Below, piece by piece: positions 17,631 to 24,599 of a stretch of 64,000 bases of DNA (positions are counted from its first letter, which is position 1; every line of letters starts with the position of its first letter). Made by a program: the position numbers and the translations under genes. Source of the DNA: Paraclostridium hominis (GTDB taxonomy: Bacteria; Bacillota; Clostridia; Peptostreptococcales; Peptostreptococcaceae). The notes under the pieces are model-generated. The model searched no databases and was not told where the DNA came from. It saw only the letters and a list, made by a program, of their open reading frames with translations. Location of the stretch: contig NZ_JACRWD010000005.1 in assembly GCF_014306135.1 (NCBI RefSeq), forward strand, positions 1 to 64,000. The letters run 5' to 3'.

Positions 17631-18059
17631 ATGTTAAATATAGATCAGATAAAAGAATTAATACCTCATAGATATCCATTTTTACTTGTAGATAAAATAT
17701 TAGACCTAGAGGTGGGAAAAAAAGCTATAGGTATAAAAAATGTAAGTGCAAATGAACCATTTTTTCAAGGACATTTTCCTAAATATCCTATAATGCCAGG
17801 AGTTTTAATAGTAGAGGCTATGGCACAAGTTGGAGCAATTGCTATGATGTCAATGGAAGAAAATAAAGGTAAACTAGGTGTGTTTGCGGGAATAGATAAA
17901 GTTAGATTCAAAAAAGAAGTTAGACCTGGGGATACTTTAAAAATGGAAGTAGAAATGCTTTCAATAAGAAGAAATATAGGAAAAGCACATGCTAGTGCAT
18001 ATGTAGGTGAAGAATTAGTATGTAGTGGAGAATTAATGTTTGCATTAGTTCAAAAATAA
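17631..18059 (+). CDS. fabZ: 3-hydroxyacyl-[acyl-carrier-protein] dehydratase
   Basis: Dehydrates 3-hydroxyacyl-ACP in fatty-acid elongation. 142 residues, hot-dog fold. The signature IPHRYPFLLVD is near residue 10; the catalytic His is in GHFPKYPIMPGVL (about residue 48) and the catalytic Glu in VEAMAQVGA (about residue 63). A mbl-fabZ pair is common in Clostridia. The other fab genes are not in this window. Confidence 0.94.
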   Translation: MLNIDQIKELIPHRYPFLLVDKILDLEVGKKAIGIKNVSANEPFFQGHFPKYPIMPGVLIVEAMAQVGAIAMMSMEENKGKLGVFAGIDKVRFKKEVRPGDTLKMEVEMLSIRRNIGKAHASAYVGEELVCSGELMFALVQK

Positions 18060-18090
18060 AGAAGCTGTCTTTTATACAGCTTCTTTATTT
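18058..18090. terminator. Bidirectional terminator between fabZ and yyaC
   Basis: AAAGAAGCTGT and ACAGCTTCTTT form an 11-bp stem flanked by A-rich and T-rich tracts on both sides, serving the two convergent genes. Confidence 0.85.
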
Positions 18091-18110
18091 TTATATAATA
18101 AGGGGATAAG

Positions 18111-18620
18111 TTATGTTGAAAGTATTAAAGATAATGCTATTATTTCAGACATTTCTAAAATAAAGCTTAGGCGGATATTGTTAAAGGAAAATTTATTATT
18201 TTCATCAACTTTATCGACTATACCGACTATAGAATAATTGCCGATTTCTGGTAGCTTTTTTCCCACTCCTTTTCCAGGAAGAATAGGGCCTTTTCGTATT
18301 TGTAAATTTCCTATATTACTTTTTGACCCTAAACAAGCGTCTATAGCTAAAAAATTCCCCTTGGGGTGCTTTTTCTTTATAGACTGTAGAGATTCATATA
18401 TATTTAAGGCATGAATAGGTTTATCTAAAGTACCATAAACAGGATATTTATAATTGCTGTTTTTTAACATCGTTCCAACTAAAGGGCCTAAAGAATCGCC
18501 TATAGCTCTGTCAGTTCCTATACAAACTATAACCGTATTCTCATCAATTATATCTTTTAATGTATCACTAAGTACTTGAACAACACTATCTTTTTTGTAG
18601 TTTACTTTAGCCAAATACAT
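18111..18620 (-). CDS. yyaC: Spore protease-like protein YyaC (DUF1256)
   Basis: 169 residues, related in fold to the germination protease GPR; role in spores not defined. It has the conserved CIGTDRAIGDSLGPLVG stretch near residue 33 and the IDACLG motif near residue 90, where family members keep an Asp. Start placed at 18620 (MYLAKV) because a strong GGGGGGATG ribosome site is just upstream. An in-frame extension to 18725 would add a hydrophobic segment but runs through that ribosome site and is unlikely. It is divergent from the SAM riboswitch/metK unit. Confidence 0.85.
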   Translation of the reverse strand: MYLAKVNYKKDSVVQVLSDTLKDIIDENTVIVCIGTDRAIGDSLGPLVGTMLKNSNYKYPVYGTLDKPIHALNIYESLQSIKKKHPKGNFLAIDACLGSKSNIGNLQIRKGPILPGKGVGKKLPEIGNYSIVGIVDKVDENNKFSFNNIRLSFILEMSEIIALSLILST

Positions 18621-18693
18621 GGGAACATCCCCCCTTAAAATAAATATATGAAATTTATAAAAAAAAATAACAAGTAAAATTTTAAGAAATATG

Positions 18694-18722
18694 TTGATAA
18701 GAATTTTTAATAGTAGTATAAT
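18694..18722 (+). promoter_or_regulatory. Sigma-A promoter of the SAM riboswitch-metK unit
   Basis: TTGATA at 18694-18699 and a perfect TATAAT at 18717-18722 are spaced by 17 nt, about 40 nt upstream of the aptamer. Confidence 0.75.
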
Positions 18723-18761
18723 CATACATGTAAAATAAAAAAGTTAATAAATTTCTTAATT

Positions 18762-18922
18762 ACCTTATTAAGAGAGGTGGAGGGACAGGCCCTGTGAAAC
18801 CCAGCAACCATTCCGAATGGAAAAGGTGCTAATTCCTACAAGATATTTATATCTTGAAAGATGAGGTTAGTTAGTTATTGATGAATATAATTAACCTCTT
18901 CTTAAAAAGAAGAGGTTTTTTT
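18762..18922 (+). promoter_or_regulatory. SAM-I (S-box) riboswitch with intrinsic terminator
   Basis: The conserved core is plain: AGAGAGGTGGAGGGAC, GGCCCTGTGAAACCCAGCAAC and GGTGCTAATTCC. P1 is ACCTTATT (18762-18769) with GATGAGGT (18860-18867). A terminator of 11 bp (AACCTCTTCTT/AAGAAGAGGTT) plus T-run occupies 18893-18922. The antiterminator is GAGGTTA (18863-18869) with TAACCTC (18892-18898), so P1 and antiterminator compete. SAM binding should switch metK off. Confidence 0.96.
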
Positions 18923-19001
18923 AATATCAAAAAAACTATACAAACATAAAACTAAGGTAATGGAGATAAGTTAAAATATAAATGTATAGGAGGGTAATTA
19001 A

Positions 19002-20195
19002 ATGGCAAAACATTTATTTACATCAGAATCAGTTACAGAAGGGCATCCAGATAAAATATGTGACCAAATATCAGATGCAATATTAGATGCATTATTAGAA
19101 AAAGACCCACTAGCAAGAGTTGCTTGTGAAACTACAGTTACTACAGGATTAGTATTAGTTGCCGGAGAAATAAGTACTAATACATACGTTGATATACCAA
19201 AATTAGTTAGAAATACAATTAAAGAAATAGGATATACTAGAGCTAAATATGGATTTGATGGAGAGACTTGTTCTGTTATAACAGCTATAGATGAACAATC
19301 AGGAGATATAGCTATGGGTGTAGATGAAGCTTTAGAAAATAGAAGCGGAGAAATAACAGAAGATGAAATAGAGAAAATAGGAGCTGGAGATCAAGGTATA
19401 ATGTTTGGTTTTGCTTGTAATGAAACTGAAGAATTAATGCCACTTCCAATATCTCTTGCTCATAAATTATCAAGAAGATTAACAGAAGTTAGAAAAAGTG
19501 GAGAGTTAGAATACCTAAGACCAGATGGAAAAACTCAAGTAACTATTGAGTACGATGGAAATAAGGCTGTTAGAGTTCATACAGTTTTAATATCTACTCA
19601 ACATTGTGAAACAGTAAGTAATGAAACAATAAGAAGAGACTTAATAGAAAAAGTTATAAAAGAAGTTATTCCTAGTGAGTTACTAGACGATGAAACTAAG
19701 ATATACATAAATCCAACAGGAAGATTCGTTATAGGAGGACCTCAAGGAGATACAGGTCTTACAGGAAGAAAAATAATAATAGATACTTACGGTGGATATT
19801 CTAGACATGGTGGAGGAGCTTTCTCAGGAAAAGACCCTACAAAAGTTGATAGATCAGCTGCATATGCAGCAAGATATGTTGCTAAAAATATAGTAGCAGC
19901 AGGGCTTGCTGATAAATGTGAAATAGAATTAGCTTATGCTATAGGTGTTGCTAGACCTTTATCTGTATTTATAGATACTTTTGGAACAGGAAAAGTTAGT
20001 GAAGAAAAACTTGTTGAGTTAGTAAACAAGCATTTCGACTTAAGACCAGGAGCAATAATAAGAGATTTAGAATTAAGAAAACCAATGTATAAAAAAGTTG
20101 CAGCATATGGACACTTTGGTAGAACTGACTTAGATTTACCATGGGAAAGAACAGATAAAGCTGAAACTTTAAGAAGTGAAGCATTAGGTAAATAA
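19002..20195 (+). CDS. metK: S-adenosylmethionine synthetase
   Basis: Makes SAM from methionine and ATP. 397 residues with all three repeats of the family: N-terminal FTSESVTEGHPDKICDQISDAILD, the GAGDQGIMFG motif near residue 127 and the phosphate loop GGAFSGKDPTKVDRS near 273. AGGAGGG lies 7 nt before the ATG. Controlled by the SAM-I riboswitch immediately upstream. Confidence 0.97.
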   Translation: MAKHLFTSESVTEGHPDKICDQISDAILDALLEKDPLARVACETTVTTGLVLVAGEISTNTYVDIPKLVRNTIKEIGYTRAKYGFDGETCSVITAIDEQSGDIAMGVDEALENRSGEITEDEIEKIGAGDQGIMFGFACNETEELMPLPISLAHKLSRRLTEVRKSGELEYLRPDGKTQVTIEYDGNKAVRVHTVLISTQHCETVSNETIRRDLIEKVIKEVIPSELLDDETKIYINPTGRFVIGGPQGDTGLTGRKIIIDTYGGYSRHGGGAFSGKDPTKVDRSAAYAARYVAKNIVAAGLADKCEIELAYAIGVARPLSVFIDTFGTGKVSEEKLVELVNKHFDLRPGAIIRDLELRKPMYKKVAAYGHFGRTDLDLPWERTDKAETLRSEALGK

Positions 20196-20223
20196 TAATT
20201 TATCTTTTAAAATTGAGAAGATA

Positions 20224-20258
20224 AGAAGACTGTAATTTTACAGTCTTCTATTTTTTTT
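20224..20258 (+). terminator. Terminator of metK
   Basis: AGAAGACTGTAA and TTACAGTCTTCT form a perfect 12-bp stem, followed by ATTTTTTTT. Confidence 0.92.
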
Positions 20259-20329
20259 ATAACTATTTACTTGTATAATAATAATAAATTATGTAAACGA
20301 TAAAGTTAGTATTTTATAGGAGATTATTT

Positions 20330-22558
20330 ATGGAAAAAATAGAAGGAATGATAAGCGATATTGTATTTAAAAATGAAGATAATGGTTATGTTATTGCACA
20401 TTTGTCAAATGAAAATAATGATGTTGTAATAGTTGGATGTATGCCGACCCTAACAGTTGGAGAGAGTATAGAGGTTGAGGGCAAATGGGTAAATCATAAA
20501 ACTTATGGGACTCAGTTTGAAGTTAGTAGTTTTATGCCTGTTACTCCATCTTCTATAGAAGGTATATATGTTTATCTATCTTCTGGAATGATAAAAGGTA
20601 TAGGAGAAAAAATGGCTAAAAGGATAATTGATAAATTTGGAGTTGATACATTAGATATAATTCAAAATTCTCCTCAAAGATTATCTGAAGTTGAAGGTAT
20701 AGGCATTAAAAAGATAGAACAGATAGCCAAAAGTTATGAAGATGATAGAGAGCTAAGAAATATAATAATTAAATTATCTCCTTATGGAATAACTCCTAAT
20801 TTTTGTTTGAAAATATACAAGAAATATAAAAATAAGGCAATAGATGTTATAAGCAAAAATCCATATAAACTAGCAGAAGATGTTAGGGGGATTGGATTTA
20901 AAGTAGCTGATAAAATAGCATCAAACTTAGGTATAGATAAATATTCAAAAGATAGAATAATGCAGGGAGTTTTATATACTCTTAATCAATCGCTAGCTAG
21001 TGGTCATACTTATTTACCTAAAGATATATTAGTAGAAGAAACCAGTAAGCTTTTGGGAATAGATAAAGAATATGTCTTAGATTCTATTTTGAATCTAGCA
21101 TATGATCAAAAAATTCATATTGAAAGAAATCTTGGGAACACAGAACATATATATTTAATTCCTTATTATTTATCTGAAAATGGAGTATGTAAGCAAATTA
21201 TAAAATTATCTCAGTCAGAGTTTAAAGATTTAAATATAGATATAGAAGAAGAAATAGAAAAAGTTGAAGAGGAAACGAATATAAAACTTGCTAAAAATCA
21301 AATTTTAGCTGTTAAAGAAGCTATAAATAGTGGATTAGTAGTAATAACTGGTGGGCCTGGAACAGGAAAAACTACTACTATAAATACAATAATAAAAGTA
21401 TTTGAAAATAATAATCAAGAAGTTCTTTTAGCAGCTCCTACAGGTAGAGCTGCGAAAAGAATGAGTGAAACATCTAATAAAGAAGCTAAAACCATTCATA
21501 GATTATTAGAAATGGGATATGCTACGGATTCAGAAGAATTAGTATTTTTAAAAGACGAAGAAGATCCGATTAAAGCAGATGTTGTTATAGTAGATGAAGT
21601 ATCTATGGTTGATGTTGTTCTTATGTATAGTTTGTTAAAAGCTATAAAACCAGGAACGAGATTAATACTAGTAGGAGATAGTGATCAGTTGCCATCTGTA
21701 GGAGCAGGAAATGTTTTAAAGGATATAATAGATTCTGAAGTTATTAATGTTGTTAGATTAAATGAGATTTTTAGACAGGCACAAGAAAGTATGATAGTAG
21801 TTAATGCTCATAGAATTAATCAAGGACTTCCACTACACTTAAATGTTAAAGGTAAGGACTTTTTCTTTATAAAAAAAGATACAAATGAAGAGATACTAAA
21901 TGAGATTGTAGGCATAGTAAGTGAAAGACTGCCTAAATTTTACAAACTAGATAAACTAAAAGATATACAAGTGTTAGCACCTATGAGAAAAGGAGATTTA
22001 GGAGTAGCAAATTTAAATATTGAACTTCAAAAATATTTAAATAAAGAAGATAAGTATAAAGTAGAAGAAACTTTACAAAAGAGAATTTTTAGAGTTGGCG
22101 ATAAAGTAATGCAGATAAAAAACAATTATACTAAAAAATGGGAAACAGAGGATAAAAGTGAAAGTGGAGAAGGTATATATAATGGAGATATAGGCTATAT
22201 TTATCATATAGATAAAGAGAATAAAATAATATATGTATTGTTTGATCAAACAAAGATAGTATCATATGAGTATTCAGAATTAGATGAGTTAGATCATAGT
22301 TTTTGTACTACTATTCATAAAAGTCAAGGAAGTGAATTTCCCGCTATCGTGATACCTGTAGCTTGGGCTCCTCCGATGTTATTAAATAGGAATTTGTTAT
22401 ACACAGCTGTAACTAGGGCAAAGAAATTAGTTGTATTAGTTGGAAATGTAAAGTACTTAGAGTATATGATTAAAAACAATAGGACTAATGATAGATACTC
22501 AAACTTAAGTAAAAAGCTAAATAGATTAAAAAAAGAAGGGCTGCTGGTAAAAGATTAA
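20330..22558 (+). CDS. recD2: SF1B DNA helicase RecD2
   Basis: 5'-3' DNA helicase of the RecD2/TraA type found without RecBC, involved in repair and replication-fork stability. 742 residues: an N-terminal OB-like domain, tandem helix-hairpin-helix motifs (about residues 85-200, e.g. GIGEKMAKRIIDKFG and GIGFKVADKIASNLG), Walker A GGPGTGKTTT near residue 340, Walker B VVIVDEVSMVD near 418 and the C-terminal UvrD-like motif TTIHKSQGSEF near 660. comFC begins inside its last codons. Confidence 0.93.
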   Translation: MEKIEGMISDIVFKNEDNGYVIAHLSNENNDVVIVGCMPTLTVGESIEVEGKWVNHKTYGTQFEVSSFMPVTPSSIEGIYVYLSSGMIKGIGEKMAKRIIDKFGVDTLDIIQNSPQRLSEVEGIGIKKIEQIAKSYEDDRELRNIIIKLSPYGITPNFCLKIYKKYKNKAIDVISKNPYKLAEDVRGIGFKVADKIASNLGIDKYSKDRIMQGVLYTLNQSLASGHTYLPKDILVEETSKLLGIDKEYVLDSILNLAYDQKIHIERNLGNTEHIYLIPYYLSENGVCKQIIKLSQSEFKDLNIDIEEEIEKVEEETNIKLAKNQILAVKEAINSGLVVITGGPGTGKTTTINTIIKVFENNNQEVLLAAPTGRAAKRMSETSNKEAKTIHRLLEMGYATDSEELVFLKDEEDPIKADVVIVDEVSMVDVVLMYSLLKAIKPGTRLILVGDSDQLPSVGAGNVLKDIIDSEVINVVRLNEIFRQAQESMIVVNAHRINQGLPLHLNVKGKDFFFIKKDTNEEILNEIVGIVSERLPKFYKLDKLKDIQVLAPMRKGDLGVANLNIELQKYLNKEDKYKVEETLQKRIFRVGDKVMQIKNNYTKKWETEDKSESGEGIYNGDIGYIYHIDKENKIIYVLFDQTKIVSYEYSELDELDHSFCTTIHKSQGSEFPAIVIPVAWAPPMLLNRNLLYTAVTRAKKLVVLVGNVKYLEYMIKNNRTNDRYSNLSKKLNRLKKEGLLVKD

Positions 22559-23303
22559 ATTAATAATACAAAAGTTAATAGATATTATATATCCGAGTAA
22601 TATAAAATGTATTATATGTAACAAACCAATAAGTAAAGAAAATACCTATTCATTATGTAAAGATTGTTTTAAAGAACTTAATTTTATAAATGACGGATGT
22701 ATAAAATGCGGAAAGACAATAATAAATCAATCAATAGAAGAGATTAGCTCAAAGGAATTACTTGATGGGTGTTTATCTTGTATAAATAAAACTTATTACT
22801 TTGATAAAGCCATAGGGTGTATTGAATATAATGAGTTTAGTAAAAAGATGGTATTTAAATTTAAATATAATGATAAAACATTTATGGCAAAGTATATAGC
22901 AAATATAATTAAAGATAAATTAGAGAGTGAAAACATAAAATATGATTATATATTATATGTTCCACTACATAAAAATAGAGAGCGAAAAAGGGGTTTTAAT
23001 CAATCTAAGTTAATAGCAAAGTATTTAGGATGTATGACAAATATAGAAGTATTAAATTGTATAAAAAGAAATAAAAATACATCTAGGTTATTCAAACTAA
23101 AAAATGAAGAAAGAATTAAAGAATTAAAAAATGCATTTACTGTAAATGATAAAATAGGAATTTGTAAGAATAAAAATATATTATTAGTAGATGATATTTT
23201 TACTACAGGAAGTACTGTAAATGAAATATCTAAAATACTACAATGCAAAGAAGTAAATAATATATATGTATGCACATTATTAACAAAAATAAATTCTTAT
23301 TGA
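22554..23303 (+). CDS. comFC: ComFC-family phosphoribosyltransferase-like protein, apparent ATT start
   Basis: Homologue of ComFC/GntX, needed for DNA uptake in competent bacteria. The frame is open from 22551 and codes for the whole family domain set: N-terminal LIDIIYPSNIKCIIC, a zinc-finger region with CxxC pairs (residues ~22-75: CIIC, CKDC, CIKC, CLSC) and the PRTase domain ending in the PRPP loop ILLVDDIFTTGST near residue 220. No ATG, GTG or TTG occurs in frame before 22848, which would delete the zinc finger. The best start is ATT at 22554, overlapping the recD2 stop (GATTAA) and thus probably translationally coupled. The 249-residue length is normal for the family. A recoding event or sequence error is the alternative. 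Confidence 0.75.
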   Translation: MKLIIQKLIDIIYPSNIKCIICNKPISKENTYSLCKDCFKELNFINDGCIKCGKTIINQSIEEISSKELLDGCLSCINKTYYFDKAIGCIEYNEFSKKMVFKFKYNDKTFMAKYIANIIKDKLESENIKYDYILYVPLHKNRERKRGFNQSKLIAKYLGCMTNIEVLNCIKRNKNTSRLFKLKNEERIKELKNAFTVNDKIGICKNKNILLVDDIFTTGSTVNEISKILQCKEVNNIYVCTLLTKINSY

Positions 23304-23328
23304 CATATACTTCTTAAGATATTAAAAT
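23300..23328 (+). promoter_or_regulatory. Promoter of the raiA-type RNA
   Basis: A perfect TTGACA at 23300-23305 (overlapping the comFC stop) and TAAAAT at 23323-23328 with the optimal 17-nt spacer. A start near 23335-23340 would coincide with the 5' edge of the structured RNA. Confidence 0.7.
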
Positions 23329-23339
23329 AAATTAGTAAT

Positions 23340-23545
23340 ATGTTAGGTCTGTGGTTGAAAGTTCATGCCAGTTGCAGGCGAAAGGACCCACGTAAGTTAA
23401 TTCTAAAAATGGGATTAATGATCATGGTGCAGCTTAGAAGTAAGACCTGCCGACATTAAAGTCGAGAGAGTCAGTAGTGCGGCGAACCCAAGCGAAATCT
23501 CCAGCAGGCGAGTGTGGGGGCAAAGACCAGGTCAGCTAAAATATT
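23340..23545 (+). ncRNA. raiA-type structured non-coding RNA
   Basis: About 205 nt far more GC-rich and structured than its surroundings, without an open frame, having its own strong promoter and terminator and lying just upstream of the ribosome hibernation factor gene (hpf/raiA). This is the genomic setting of the raiA RNA motif described in Clostridia and Actinobacteria. GGTCTG near 23346 and CAGACC-like/GACCAGGTC segments near 23524 can close the outer helix, with inner helices such as CTGC(C)/GCAGG. I identify the class from context and general look; a covariance search would settle it. Confidence 0.7.
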
Positions 23546-23548
23546 ACG

Positions 23549-23580
23549 AAAGTACCTTTATAGGTGCTTTTTTTTTATCT
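23549..23580 (+). terminator. Terminator of the raiA-type RNA
   Basis: AAGTACCT pairs with AGGTGCTT (one G-U pair) and is followed by nine T residues, so the RNA is released separately from hpf. Confidence 0.88.
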
Positions 23581-23604
23581 AAAAAACAAATTTCGTTAAA
23601 TTTA

Positions 23605-23787
23605 TTCGACAATATGACAATAATAAACAAATTAATAACAAATAAACATTAGTTCTGTGGATATAATTTTTGAAAAAAGTGTGTAAAATCAAATAATCTA
23701 TTACTTATTAACAATGTTATTCACATTATCCACAGGAAGTTAAAAAAATAAATCCACATAAGGTTAATAATATAAAACAATTCGACA
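23605..23787. promoter_or_regulatory. Mixed Spo0A-box / DnaA-box cluster upstream of hpf
   Basis: Two perfect Spo0A boxes (TTCGACA, the reverse of TGTCGAA) lie at 23605-23611 and 23781-23787. Between them are a perfect DnaA box TTATCCACA at 23726-23734, directly abutted by TTATTCACA at 23717-23725, a reverse-strand box ATATCCACA at 23656-23664 (one mismatch), a poorer one at 23680-23688 and AAATCCACA at 23750-23758. The ~340-nt region has no gene. It may serve hpf expression or titrate or position DnaA; function is inferred only from the boxes. Confidence 0.55.
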
Positions 23788-23924
23788 AAAAATAAATTTA
23801 ATTAAATTGAATATTATAATTGTAAGAAGCCAACAATAAAAATAAAGGAAATTGAATTTAAGCATAGAAATATATACGATAAGTATAGTTTTTATACTGG
23901 TATATTCTGAAGGGAGATGTTCTT

Positions 23925-24476
23925 ATGAGAATAACAATATCTGGGAAACAAATGGAATTAACAGATGCTATAAAAGATGCAGTAGAAGAAAAATTAGAAA
24001 GATTAGATTACTACCTTCACCCAGAAACAGAAGTAAAAGTTACTGTAAGTGCTAAAAAAGCAAGACAAAAAGTAGAGGTAACTGTAATACCTATAAGTGG
24101 ACCTATAATAAGAGCAGAAGATACAGAAGAAAGTTTATATGCAGCTATGGATGTTGTATATGATAAGCTTAATACACAATTAAGAAAATATAAAAAAAGA
24201 GTACAAGATAGACATCAGTCAAATGAAAGTATAAGATTTAGTCATATAGAGGATTTAACGGAAGAAGATCTACAAAATGAAAATGAAAACTCTATAGATA
24301 TTTCAATAGATAGACGTAAGAAATTTAGTATTAAACCGATGAGTCCGGAAGAAGCTGTATTACAAATGGATTTACTAGGGCATGATTTCTATATGTTTAC
24401 AAATGCACAAACTGATGATATATCAATAGTATATAAGAGAAAAAATGGCGGCTATGGAATAATAGAGCAAGAGTAG
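23925..24476 (+). CDS. hpf: Ribosome hibernation promoting factor, long form
   Basis: Binds the 30S subunit and joins ribosomes into inactive 100S dimers in stationary phase. 183 residues: an N-terminal S30AE/YfiA domain (about 1-100, MRITISGKQMELTDAIKDAVEEKL) and the C-terminal dimerisation domain (about 128-183) ending DDISIVYKRKNGGYGIIEQE, so it is the long HPF of Firmicutes. GGGAGATG precedes the ATG. An out-of-frame reading opening at 23852 across this start is a shadow. A terminator separates it from secA. Confidence 0.94.
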   Translation: MRITISGKQMELTDAIKDAVEEKLERLDYYLHPETEVKVTVSAKKARQKVEVTVIPISGPIIRAEDTEESLYAAMDVVYDKLNTQLRKYKKRVQDRHQSNESIRFSHIEDLTEEDLQNENENSIDISIDRRKKFSIKPMSPEEAVLQMDLLGHDFYMFTNAQTDDISIVYKRKNGGYGIIEQE

Positions 24477-24493
24477 AATTAAATTTGATTATT

Positions 24494-24530
24494 AAAGCTA
24501 TCGATAAAAATGAACATCGATAGCTTTTTA
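24494..24530 (+). terminator. Terminator of hpf
   Basis: AAAGCTATCGAT and ATCGATAGCTTT form a perfect 12-bp stem around a 10-nt loop, then T residues. Confidence 0.85.
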
Positions 24531-24599
24531 AATATAAAATATAATAGTTTTATGGTAAAATGTATATTATACATATAATGAACGAGGAGAGAATAGTAT

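Noticed and set aside
22848..23303. comFC beginning at ATG 22848
   Set aside because: This would delete the zinc-finger half that is intact and in frame upstream, and has no ribosome-binding site.
23640..23760. Chromosomal origin oriC
   Set aside because: The DnaA boxes are suggestive, but dnaA/dnaN are absent, no extended AT-rich unwinding repeats were identified, and this gene neighbourhood lies away from dnaA in related genomes.
23852..24055. Short plus-strand frame overlapping the start of hpf
   Set aside because: Out of frame with hpf, no ribosome-binding site, and its second half is just hpf read in another frame.
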